64,000 nt of DNA from Euptelea pleiosperma (Eukaryota; Streptophyta; Magnoliopsida; Ranunculales; Eupteleaceae), in assembly GCA_035048495.1 (NCBI GenBank), contig CM068541.1, forward strand, positions 5,959,929-6,023,928, given 5' to 3'. The first letter of the stretch is position 1, and each line of letters begins with the position of its first letter. Positions 1-11,148 of this stretch are shown here, piece after piece. The notes beneath the pieces were generated by a model. It had not been told where the DNA came from, did not search any database, and saw nothing but the letters and a program-made list of their open reading frames with translations. Both the position numbers and the translations under genes were made by a program.

Positions 1-88
1 CTAATAATGTGCCACGTGCTAATATTGTGGGCTGTCATCTGATTTACTGACTGCGGCTGTCAGCGAAATAATATAATGCATCATTTAT
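1..88. repeat. Right-arm remnant of a family A MITE
   Basis: Begins TGTGCCACGTGCTAATATTGTGGGCTGTCATC and runs into a GACTGCGGCTGTCAG stretch, matching the right arm of the copy at 1018. The left part lies outside the window. Confidence 0.6.
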
Positions 89-289
89 TGGGTCAAAGAC
101 TAAAAAGGACAAACCCACAATCTGTGGTCAAATGAGGACTGCTAGCACCACGCGCTGTCTCACGCGCTTCCGCCTGATAGGAGACTATCAAGTGTCAACA
201 TCTCCCAGAATTGTTGTCAGAATCACGCGCTCTCTCACGAGTGGAGCCCAGTTTTTATGAACAGCCCTTAGCTTCAGCCGAGTAACTAA

Positions 290-640
290 CTATATGGATG
301 TTTGGCCCATCCCTAGGTGGACCCTACATACGAAAAAATATGCCTGATTAGTGATATCAAACCTTTGGATCTATATACCCCAAATAATGCTGGAATAACA
401 CGGTTAAAAATTAACCCATGAAAACAACTCCAATCTAACGCATAGAAATCAGTAATCAGGCTAATTTTTGGTCCACGTATCCACCTAAGATTCTGCCAAA
501 CATCCATATGTTCGGCAGCAATCTCTAAAAGTGCACCACGTGTCTCACATCCATGCGGTCAGTGGAACCAGAGGGCAGCGGTGAGTAACAAAAATCACTA
601 AAAAGGCGTGAGGTCTACCTTAAAGGGTACATGCTATTGA
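290..640. mobile_element. Family A MITE joined to a family C right end
   Basis: The core 291-510 has ATGGATGTTTGGCCCATCCCTAGG and the mirrored CCAAACATCCAT. From about 553 the sequence changes to the arm of family C (CCATGCGGTCAGTGG, GGCAGCGGTGAGTAACAAAAAT), so the right end is chimeric or a second element abuts. Confidence 0.6.
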
Positions 641-1017
641 TTCGGAGACCGTGATGTAATGGTCAAAGGTTGTGATGACAACATGGTCAACTAAGCCAAA
701 GGTCTAGATCCAATCATCTTAAGGTTACGTAGTATGAGTGAGTGACCCACAGGTTGGAGACTATCGTTTCAGGAAGTAACTGTAAATTACTGAGGACGGT
801 TAGGCATCGAGGGGCAGTTTCGTAGTTTTATCTAAAAATGAAGGGTTTGAGCAAAGGACGGAATCGACATGAAACATTCACCCACATGGTTCCTTCCTGG
901 AATACGCCTCTAAATTTCAACTTTTTGATGACGTGGGAATGCGTGCCTTCAACTTCATCATCGGCTAACGTACGCTCCTTTCTTCGTCCGTTCATCAGCA
1001 TCAGTGTTCTAAAATAC

Positions 1018-1385
1018 GAGTAAAACTTCGCTGACCACGGATGTCCAGCGAAGCTACTGACCGCCAACAATATATGCTATGCGGCACACTATCAGAGGAC
1101 GCTGTCCGTATGGATGTTTGGTCAATCTAGGTGGACCTACAAGCCAAAAATCAACTCCAAATAATGGTAAATAACGATGAAATTCCCATCGCTAAAATCA
1201 ACCCATGAAAATGACTCCAATCCAACCCATAGAAATAACTCATCAGGTTGATTTTTTTGCTTATAGGTCTACCTGGGGATTAGCCAAACATCCATACGGT
1301 CAGTGTCCTCTAAAAATTGCCACGTGGTTAATATTGTAGGTTTTCCGTGGCTTCGCTGACTGTCGCAGTCAGTAAAATTTTACTC
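1018..1385. mobile_element. Family A MITE, reference copy, 368 bp with 9-bp target duplication
   Basis: Flanked by CTAAAATAC at 1009-1017 and 1386-1394. Termini are GAGTAAAACTT and ...AAATTTTACTC. Long imperfect arms meet at a core with GGATGTTTGGTCAATC on the left and GATTAGCCAAACATCC on the right. The 9-bp duplication and long inverted arms suggest a Mutator-like non-autonomous element. Confidence 0.8.
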
Positions 1386-2127
1386 CTAAAATACAAATAC
1401 CTCTTTTTGTCTTGAGAATCACAAAACTACATAAGGTACCCTTGACCCTAGCCACGAGGTTGGCTCTTTTTTTTTTTGTTGTTGTGTGAAACATACCCTT
1501 CGAACATGGGGCGGATCTGACCCAAGATCCGCTCCGATTTGAATGATAATTAAAACAAGATCCGAATAGAAACGGTTGAATATGGATTTGTACGAGTAGT
1601 TCCAATGCGGATTCAAGTCGATACCCTGTATGTCTATAAACGAGTCAGATTTTGATCATCTGGTTCGGATACAAATCAATGGATACGATTTCTGAGTCAA
1701 ATTCGGATTAGGTTATCCAAAGCCGGATCTGAATATGGTTCTACCTTTACCCGACCCCATTTCATGCCCAATTAGGGAAAGACTAGACATGTCTTGAAAC
1801 TTTTGGAAAAAGATTTGTAAACAAGAAAGAAGGATCAATTTGGTAAGTATTCACACTATAAGCCAAAGTTTTAAGCTTTAAAAAGGGACCAGCTTTGATT
1901 CCGAAAAAAAACAAAAAAAAGTGGGGCCAGCTTTGATTCCAAAAAAAAAGGGGCCAGCATTAATTTTTTTTTTCTCCTAGTGATGCCTCGTAAAATATGT
2001 TTTGGAATGACATGTAGAAGACTTTGTGAAGAGGAAGTATAAGATACCCCACATGCCTTATCTCCAAAATCCCTTTTTGTTTTTTATTTTTATTTTTATG
2101 TGGAAGCACAAAGGTAGTAGGGGTTGG

Positions 2128-2480
2128 ATGACCGGCGACTGTCAGCGAAGCCGTGACCACCCACTATAGAGCCATGTGGCATATTTTTAAAGGACGCTGA
2201 TTATTGATGTTTGGCCAATCTCTAGGTGGACCTACAAACCAAAAATCATCCAGATTAGTGATTTAAAACCTTTCGATCTTGTGCCCCAAATAATGGTCAA
2301 TAATGCTCAAATTCCTATGGTTAAAATCAACCCAAGAAAAGGATGATTTTTGGCTCGTAGGTCCACCTAGAGATTGGCCAAACATACATACGGTCAGCGT
2401 CCTCTAAAAATGTGCAACGTGGCTCATATTGTGGATGGTCACGACTTTGTTGACCAATGCCAGTCAGCCAAGTTTTATTC
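2128..2480. mobile_element. Family A MITE
   Basis: Left arm GCCATGTGGCATATTTTTAAAGGACG, core TTGATGTTTGGCCAATCTCTAGG and mirrored GATTGGCCAAACATACATAC, right arm ending GTCAGCCAAGTTTTATTC. The central part is shortened relative to other copies. Confidence 0.65.
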
Positions 2481-3511
2481 ATGTCGACAAATTCCGTACC
2501 GGTGTACTGAGGACCACAACCTGTTGTATATGACGGTTTGGGGTCCTATTGGTTCTGATTGTAGTCCTAAAATAGGTGGTCCCCGAAATCGGAACTACAA
2601 ACACTCGATTTTCAAATCGGATACTGGTTAACCGTTGTATATTTAATGTAACAAAGAACAAAAAATATATATATATATAAAAGCTTTCGTACTCAAATTT
2701 GGAAGAAACTTGACATCCTTGGCGCTATTCTATACGTTGGCGTCGGGGACCAATAGTGTATACAGAGAACCTGAACCCTATTATATATATGTCGGTTCTA
2801 AGTCTTATAGATGGTTTCTTTGACCATGAGGATTGATGTCCATCTCATTGATTTCTATCTCGGACCCCCTTGGGATAGGAATTTTTTTGATCAATCTGTA
2901 AACACACAAATCATCTGTTACTATTTTAAAACTTGTTTTTCCACACGACGTTCACCTAGACACCTATTAGTTGCTTGTCAAAAATATTGATGCACTTGTT
3001 AGTTCATTAAATGTCTTTCTCTACTAAAAGTTCATTAAATGTCCCTTTAATAAATGCTTAATTATTTTTCATACCATCATTCTTATTTTAAATATAGTCC
3101 GTTGATAACCGCTTAATTACTTATCATGCCATTATTTTCATATTTTCAAAACAGATTCTATTGTTAAAACATTCCCTTAATAACTATCTATCTATTTTAC
3201 ATGGACAACTTCGAAATTTTAATTTTCTATCTGCGCCTTGAGTTGCCACAATTAACAGGTTCAACCCTCGAGAGTCCAAACTAATCTTCCGAACTGTTCT
3301 TTGAGTTGGAACTTTCTCATTTTGCCATTCTTCCAAAAATGCCCGTTATAATTACTCATGCAAGTGCGGCCCACTAGTGACAAGTTCCGAGGACAAAGCA
3401 GCTTCTTTCGGCTTTTTATCTTTTGCTTTTTCATTCGTGCAAACTAAGAACATCCATAGGTAAATCAAAAAGACCTTTGCAGTACTAATTACTAATAGGA
3501 ACAGGTTGGAG
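2481..3511. other. No gene seen
   Basis: AT-rich sequence with a short (AT)n at 2667-2679. ORFs have no recognisable motif. Confidence 0.5.
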
Positions 3512-3655
3512 GACAACCAAATTTTGACACCTCTTCTCCGGCGTAAATTCAACGGTGGTTGATAGTGCTGAGCTGGAATTTGCTTTTGCCAAAGCAAACC
3601 CACTGTTGGATTCTCGGAATCCACGCCCGAGAAGAGGTGTGGAAATTTGGTTGTC
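3512..3655. mobile_element. Family F fold-back element, 144 bp
   Basis: GACAACCAAATTTTGACACC at the left pairs with GGTGTGGAAATTTGGTTGTC at the right over about 33 bp. The inner part GGTGGTTGATAGTGCTGAGC is shared with the copies at 56990 and 57832. Confidence 0.7.
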
Positions 3656-3912
3656 AAAAAAGGTTGCGCGCAGATTACGGCCTTTTAAATGAGATAGATC
3701 CAATGGTTGTCACAATATAATTTTTTTTTTTTTTTGCTAAGCATAATTTGGGAATTTTTTACTTGAGAGATAGTCTAGATGTGTCATCACATGCGTAGCT
3801 CAAGCGCATTGGACACGCATCTAAATAATTGAAACCCTACATCGACTGGCTCATAAAAGAAGACTTTCTTGATCACACACACAAAAAAAAAGGAAGAAGA
3901 AGCCTTTGTTGC

Positions 3913-4209
3913 ATGGTTTAAAATAACGACATTTAAACGGTAACGCCCCAAGTCCATTACGTCAAAATCCGTTTGACGCTTAGAAATTAACGGCCATTAA
4001 AAGTGCTTTAACAGCCATTAAAATCTGAAAATTTTTGTGAAAAAAAAAGCTATTATTTCAGTTAAATTTTTTTTTTCATTTTTCAAAATTATTTTCCATT
4101 TTTTCCCGTTAAATTCCATTTTTTTTTCATTTTTGCCTGTCGGTTTAACGGTTTTAACTGTAACGCCCCCAGTCCGTTATACCATTAAAATGGCCTCCTT
4201 TAAACCTAT
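3913..4209. mobile_element. Family D MULE-like MITE, reverse orientation
   Basis: ATGGTTTAAAATAACGAC at the left and CTCCTTTAAACC at the right, with GGTAACGCCCCAAGTCC and GTAACGCCCCCAGTCCGTTA inside, match family D. No clean duplication. Confidence 0.6.
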
Positions 4210-4850
4210 TTGATTGATAAATACAAGACTACAAGGGTAATAAGTCAGTCCAAGTTCAAGTTCAAATTCAACAAATTTTAGGGCAGAAATGAGAAGCAAA
4301 GCTATAATTATGCTTGACTTTCTTACATTCTTAGAATTTTATTCTTTAACTTTTGTCTTATCTTCCCCAAGTAAAAGGATTAGTGCACATGTGTCACACC
4401 TTTCTTTCTTTCTTCTTGTCTTTATTTTTTTTATTTTAGAGTGTGGGAATGTGGGTTCATTGATTTTTTTTTTACATTTCTTTCCTACGACGTCCGTACA
4501 ACAATGTCCTTTTATAGATTTTCAAAGACAAGTTGGGCGTGCAAAATGGTTTTTAATAACTTCAGTCTAAAGTGGGGGGGTTTCGTTGGTTTCAAGAGGT
4601 ATTTTTTTATGAACCCTAGAGGCATATATTAATCAGCAACTTGTCATATAGTCGAAAATGTCTGATTAAGATTTTTATTTTTAATATTAGAGTGACAGTC
4701 TATTATATTAGATATCATATGATCATAGTATATCTTAATATTCACACTTTTTTTTTTTTTATTTTATACGGCCGTATTAAACGTTTCTTAAAAAAATAAA
4801 AATGAAAATGTGTGTATTAAACACGTATTATATACGTGAATTTACTAACT

Positions 4851-5097
4851 AGGGGTAAAGTGGGGGTGTTAATTTGTATCCGTTTAACTAGAACCGAATC
4901 GGAACTTTGGGAACAGACAAAACAAGAACAGGAATTGAACCAATAATAACAGTGTTCAAATTGTCATATTATTAAGATTAGTACCGATCTACCCAAACCA
5001 ATTACTTTCGGTTCCGGATCCATAATTTTGAGAAGTTACTATATTAGTTCCGGTTCTGGGTACCCTAGGAATCAGAACTGACTGGTTGACACCCCTA
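4851..5097. mobile_element. Short element related to the hAT-like MITE at 12008
   Basis: AGTGGGGGTGTTAATTTG start, GGTTGACACCCCTAG end, and CCGGTTCTGGGTACCCTAGG near the right end as at 12340-12370. Target duplication not clear. Confidence 0.5.
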
Positions 5098-5831
5098 GAG
5101 AATTTAGGGGCCTGACAATATTAATTCTCTATTTTAGTTATGCTCATCCAAATGTGACCCATATTTGATGGACACGGTGGATATAGTTTTAGTGTGTTTG
5201 GTAAAACTTAATTTCCGCACTAAAAGCTTAGTGCATAATTTTTGTAAATTTAGATCGTTCCATAAAAGTCTTCACGTCCAAAAATTAAGACAAGGGCATA
5301 TTGGGTATTTTAAAATATTTATTAAGGCACTTGTGCAAGTTTTTTATATAAAAAAAGCTTTGATATAAAAGCATATTATGTATTTTTTAAAAATTCCATT
5401 ACTTACTGCATTCGGCCAAAAATGTTTTACCGCATTAAGTGCAGTGGGGATGACTTAAAAGAAATCACTGAATTTCATGTGGTTACCAAACGGTCTGGAT
5501 AGCCCAATTTCAGGCCTCACACGTCGCCTTAATTTATAATTATTCACTTAATCTTGCATTATTAGGATCCACCAGGCCACCACCACTAGACCTTCTATTT
5601 TTAAGATCCACCTAATATAAAAATGTAATTAACTTTGAAATATTGTCCATAAATGACATTTTGTACACGGCACACATGAAGAAGTTAGGACCCACCATTC
5701 AATGAATGCCACCTAAGAGATCTCCTATGCCCCAAATACTTGATTGGCTTTATTAATTCTTTATGATAATCAAAAAGTGTAGCAAATATAACTAAGTAGA
5801 GTCAAATGATAAAATAGGATTCATGTTGCGA

Positions 5832-5833
<2 letters not shown>

Positions 5834-5891
<58 letters not shown>
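5834..5891. repeat. (ATT)n microsatellite
   Basis: About 19 uninterrupted ATT triplets, likely polymorphic. Confidence 0.95.
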
Positions 5892-5892
<1 letters not shown>

Positions 5893-6499
5893 CCGCTCTA
5901 TGATGAGACGTATTCCAAGAGTAGAAAAAACAACCATCAAGAAAGCAACTTGAAAAAAGAAGAGGAAGAAGAGAAGAAGTTCAACCCCAACAGCTGTAAG
6001 TACCGTCCATGGTACGTCTCACTCTCAAGTAAATTCAAACATGGCTGAGCGAGGCCCGCATAATAAATCAGCCCATTCCGACATTTCTAGACCTATGAAA
6101 GTAGATTACAAAATAAAGAATTTTGGACCATTCATTTTACCGTTAACTTTGAGTCTACATTTGTTAGAATTATAAATTTCAAAATGGGCTCTTATATGGT
6201 GTTGATTTCCTCATTCAACAGAATCATTGTTTGACTCATCCAGATCTATATCTATTCTACATATTAAAGAGCGAAGGTCCTTCCTGCGTTGTCCAATGTT
6301 ATTTTTGTTATTTTCAAAAGTGCCCATATTTTGTTTCTTTTTTTAATTTTTTTTAACTTTTTAAGGGCTTTTCAGACACTTCCCCATCAAGGGATTTAAT
6401 GCATTGACGTTAGCGTGCATCAATTGCTCCTTTCCCTTCTGTCCTCACCGTGAACTCCTTACAAGAGAAAACATTTGAGAACAACCGTTCTTCGTTGAT

Positions 6500-6960
6500 G
6501 ATGGATCACAGTGTGAGACACGTGACACTTTTAGAGGCCACTGAGCAACAAAAATCAGCCTGATAAGTGATTTCTAACCTTTGGATCATAATGCTCGAAA
6601 TCCACACTTAAAAATAAACCAAGAAAAAGACCAATCAAATGAATAAAAATTACTAATCAGGATGAGTTTTAGTATGTAGGTTCACCTATGGATGGGCCAA
6701 ACATCCATACGGTGTGTGGTTGAAAGAGTGGTTATCACATGGTCCAAGGTCCATGAACATGCATGGTGCTGTTGGCCAAATATGTACCTTGAGTTACATG
6801 CTAATTAGTGATGATTAAATTCTACAGTTAAAAATGAACCCATGAAAACAACTCCAATCGAAAACTTAGAAATCACTTATTAGGCTGATTTTTTAATGTA
6901 GGTCCACCTCGGGATGGGCCAAACATCCAAACGGTCAGTGGTCTCTAATAGTGTCCCATT
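6500..6960. repeat. Two degenerate family A MITE copies side by side
   Basis: First copy (about 6510-6735) from ACACGTGACACTTTTAGAGG to GGGCCAAACATCCATACGG. Second copy (about 6770-6960) from GCCAAATATGTACC to GGGCCAAACATCCAAACGGTC. Both retain AATCAGCCTGAT- and CAATC-type core sequence. Edges unclear. Confidence 0.55.
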
Positions 6961-9899
6961 TCTTCCAATTTTATCTTTTTTGAAAACCAAGTTCACCGTT
7001 TTAAGTTTAAAACCCGAAATCTCCTCATATTGCTTACAAGTAGACCCTGTCAAAAATCTTCAATGCAATCTGTAATGCCAAGGACAAAAATAAATAAATA
7101 AAAATAAAATAGGACATCCAAGCTCCAATCATCGGCATGAACAATTCCGAGGAGAAATGGCTCAGGCCGATGCAACACGAGGACGTCATGGCGCAGTTTG
7201 AATCAGATCCTATATCTGCATTGGTCTCACACACCCCCTTCGACCTGTTATGATCACAAACAACTCCTGTTGGAAATGAAGGACTCACCCCTGATGGCTT
7301 TGATTTTTACACAACTTGATAAAACACGATAAAACTACATCTACTGAACACGACCGACAATTTCATGAAACATATTAAAACTAGAAATTGCTTATGGTAT
7401 TCCAAGTAGTATATATAATACATCCATAGGGATGACGTCACATCAGAAGTCCTGCTTTAACTTCCCTAGCATCAATGATCATCTTTGCACTGACCAATTC
7501 TGACATTTTTTTTATGGTATTGCCGGTGATGATAGGTGGATCTAGTAATTGGTCTGTTCCGATTCTGAATACAAAGCTTCTAAACGTGTCTCTTGTTGTT
7601 CATTCAGTATCTGATGTTTTGCTCTGGGGGAACAATGTAAGGGACTAGAACAACCAAGGTGCTCAGAGGTGAAGGGAAAGTCGCACCAGAGGTGGGAAAC
7701 AGAAAGGGTCAAGAAAAAGAAGATTCACTTTTTTCATTTTTGTTCCAGAGGAACTGCTCTACCCTCTTACATCCAGTTCTGCAACTTCCTCTAGAACATC
7801 TTCCCAACCTAAAGGGCAGCATGGATTCTTAGTAAAAAGAAAAGGCCGGCAACTGAACTGTTAAACAGCTTTTAAGTCTTAGGAGGGAGAACCCTCAAGT
7901 GAAAGAAGAAATCAAGCTACTGAGCTTGAGAAACTTTAGTTGCTCCAAAAACCAGTAAAGCTTACTGAGCTATTGACAAGTGGAAAAGTTCAATCTGTAA
8001 GACTCTCGGTCTAGGGATGTATTACCTCTCAATAGGTCCACCAACCCATCTGGTAAAGCTTGCATGATCAAACAACCATGGAAAGTTGAACCAAAAAATG
8101 TTCAGTGGACAGAGTTGATATGAAATGATAGTAAGAAATAGTTGAGAACAAAGGATTCTTGTCTATACCTACTCCGTCATAACAGTTGCCATAATCGGAG
8201 AGGCATGTAAGAGTGTATTGCCTAGGTAACCAGCAAAGGTGAATCTCTAAATTGTTGGAATCAATCTTTCATTATGGTTCAATTGTTTAAAAGATGTAGA
8301 TTTATGCTGCTGACCCAAAAGACCTCTCTTTAGCATTAGTAGACAAATCCAAAAACTAGATAAGAAAAATCATCTTGGCTGGATCCCGTATACACTGTGG
8401 TTAGGATCATCTAATCATGTCAGTTTTTAACACACAAGATCTCTCAGGTGAAACCCTTCAAATGCTGGGTCCCAACCCTTTACATGTGTCAAATGTAAGG
8501 CACTGGCAGTCTGGCAGAGAGAGTGACGTAACGGAAGAGTGACGTTAATCACGAAATTGAACAATGAAGAAGAGCACCGTCTTCAACCAAAGAAAAGCCT
8601 TCAATCCACAAGGAGAAAAGAAGAATAGAAGCTAAAGCAAAACGTGTATTATTGATAAATCCGTTCAATCAAACTAAGCAAAACATGTATTATTTGAAAA
8701 ATTACTAAAAATAGCAAAATCAAACTAAGCATGGAAACTGATAATACCGACCCAAGAATCAAGGCAGAATCGACGGTAAGTGATTGATTCTGACTTCTAT
8801 AACTAAATTTATTGCTAAAACAAAACTTTCCTAAAATAGCAAAATTCCCCTTTTGATGTCCTTAACGAAGGAATTTGACCCAAAAGTGAAAAATCAATGG
8901 CGAAGCAATGGATCATGAAGATCTCGTCGTTTCCATTCAAAAATGTACGCCCTTGTGCGATTCTGACTCTGGGGTCCATGAATTCTACTAGTGCCTTTTG
9001 GACTTTTGACGGTCCAAATGCTCTGTGAAGTACTCTGCCACATGTTCTGCATCAGAGAGGACTGTAGAACTTTGGACCCTAATATTCCTCAGAAATAATT
9101 CAGGATTTCAGATGATATGCAACTAAGGTGGAGATATGATCAGGAACGAAGGAGATGATATCATCTTCAGATTTCATAGCTGTCTAGAGCAGTTTGTGAA
9201 TGCTGGAAATAGCTAGACAACTGCTAAGAAGGGTAATTAGAGTGCAATTTCAGTGTAGCCTTACTAAAGAAAAACCTGAAACCCAAGAAACTGAAGGTTC
9301 ATTCTAGAATAAGCATCACTTGAATACGAATGGAAAATACACCTGTATGCCTCAAAAGGTGAAATAGAGTGGTTGATCTGATGGTGAAATGATGATGGAA
9401 CGGACAATTAATTTAGTAGTCAAGATCATTTCAGGGTCATCAAATCAAGGAGTCAATTATACTTTTGGAGGATTTGAGCTTTAAGCCAATCCTGCCTTGT
9501 TCATACATTCTTTTTCCTGGATAACTAACAACATTTCAAGTAATAAACAAAAGAAGCACAAAAAGCCTACAGAATGTAACACGTGTTCAAGGACTGAGAT
9601 GCAACTCCTTCCTGGGCCAAAGGGTCGGGCCAGGTCATTATGCACATCAATACACATGCTTGAACAATATGTTCAGAACTGCTTAGCTACCGCGCGAAAG
9701 CTTCCAATCTATGTGGAATCGGCGTGTCTGAATCTTGGAACAAGATGAAAACTAGCACTCTGTTCTCCAAATTTCTAAAGTCAGAACAGGCCGAAAAGTG
9801 GCCAAGAATCTCATTTACAGACCCCCTTACCCTTCCTCTGTTGAGGATGAAATCCTCATTTAAAAGATTAAGAACACCCAAAATCTGAATCATCTCCAC
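6961..9899. other. No recognisable gene
   Basis: Nearly 3 kb without a convincing frame, splice series or known repeat end. Composition is less AT-rich around 7500-8300, and a decayed retroelement is possible, but I cannot support one. Confidence 0.4.
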
Positions 9900-10523
9900 C
9901 TCCTTAGGCTCCTAGTTCTCAGGCCCACACAACTTCATTACGCTCTCAGCTAACCCCCCCTAAAAATCTTACCATTGACCATCTCATAACAATTCATAAC
10001 AAGACTTGTTTCTTTTGGACAAGCCTGTAGCAGAATCACAAGACATAATTTTACCCACACTAACATATCACTTCTCCACTATATAATGCCTTCCCTAAAT
10101 CTCCAAGGACCTTATTAATACTTTACACATTTCCAAATCTTCTGCCACATGAATATCTCCCTAGTCCCTCTCCTTCCATGTTTAATACAAATGACCTTTC
10201 TATACAAAGCCTCCTTTAGCCAAACCGCAAGCCATGTTAACAATAAGGCCCGATTCATCTGTAAATCTTTAATTCCCAGTTCCCAACCAACCCATCTTTT
10301 TAGGGCAATACACCACTTTTCCACTCCACAAGATTGTTATTTCATAAAAGATCCTTCTCAACATGCTCCATTCTGTTTACGACAGAAGCAATAAATTTAT
10401 AGAGAAACATAAATAAAACAGAACACTAGATATAGCATTATTTATCAGAGTAATTTGACCTCTATAGGTAAGATAGTTTCTCTTCCAAGAAGCCAACTGC
10501 CTATCAAATCTTTCATTGACCAG
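9900..10523 (-). pseudogene. LINE reverse-transcriptase C-terminal fragment
   Basis: The minus strand encodes VNERFDRQLASWKRNYLTYRGQITLI near 10430-10520 in pieces, then, after frameshifts, GIKDLQMNRALLLTWLA and KVICIKHG in the frame 10324-10115. Both are typical of the region after the RT of plant L1-type LINEs. Stops and shifts make it a dead copy. The Copia element begins exactly at 10524 and may have inserted into it. Confidence 0.7.
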
Positions 10524-10757
10524 TGTAGAGAAGAAAGAAGAATAATATGGGAGAAAAGGGAGAGAGAGAGAGAGAGAGTATGAGTATTCTTTCTCTCTAA
10601 AGTCTAATCCTCAGGGTCTATTATTATAAGTGTGAGGTTATATGAATGCCCTTAATGAGCTGTAGAAAAAATAAATACAAAAATACCATCAACATATGCA
10701 TATACCCAATAACCCCAGTACAAATAGTATACCAATTGTATCCTATATCCTTCTACA
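10524..10757 (-). repeat. 3' LTR of the Copia element
   Basis: 234 bp, starting TGTAGAAGG and ending TCTCTACA on the minus strand, right after a polypurine tract. It contains a long CT/GA repeat (10559-10578). The first 27 bases match the remnant at 14273 with one difference. Confidence 0.8.
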
Positions 10758-10764
10758 CTCCCCC

Positions 10765-11148
10765 TCAAGCTAGAGCATGAGTGTCAAACATGCACAGCTT
10801 GGACACATTAGCCGATTGAGCAGGTTTAGACAAGGCTTTGGTGAACATATCTGCAAACTGATTTGAAAATTGAGTGTAAGGAGTCACAATTTCACTAGAA
10901 ACATCCTTCTCTCGAATGTAGTTACAATCAACTTCAATATGCTTAGGACTTTCTTTTTTGATATGCTTAGTCCTCTCTTGAAAAATTGGATTAGCCACAA
11001 AATGAATCGTAGCTTGGTTATCACAGTGCATTTCCACAGGGACAAGAACCACACTCCCAAGCTCATGAAGAAAACTCTGAAGCCATGTGAGCTCACAGGA
11101 TGTATGAGTCATGGCCCTGTCCTCAACTTTAGCACAAGAGCAAGCCAC
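10765..11148 (-). pseudogene. Copia RNase H C-terminal fragment (best preserved copy)
   Basis: A 127-codon open frame with MHCDNQATIHFVANPIFQERTKHI, VDCNYIREK and QFADMFTKALSK motifs, the usual Copia RNase H end. It ends just before the polypurine tract and 3' LTR. It lacks the rest of the polyprotein, so it is a remnant and not a host gene. Confidence 0.85.

Larger units (their letters stand above)
4210..6499. other. No gene seen apart from the repeats listed
   Basis: AT-rich with many poly-T runs. The frames at 4289-4632 and 5165-5368 are low-complexity and resemble no family. Confidence 0.5.

Noticed and set aside
9497..9748. 83-codon ORF in the 7-10 kb region
   Set aside because: No domain, no splice context and no conserved feature. 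Typical chance ORF.
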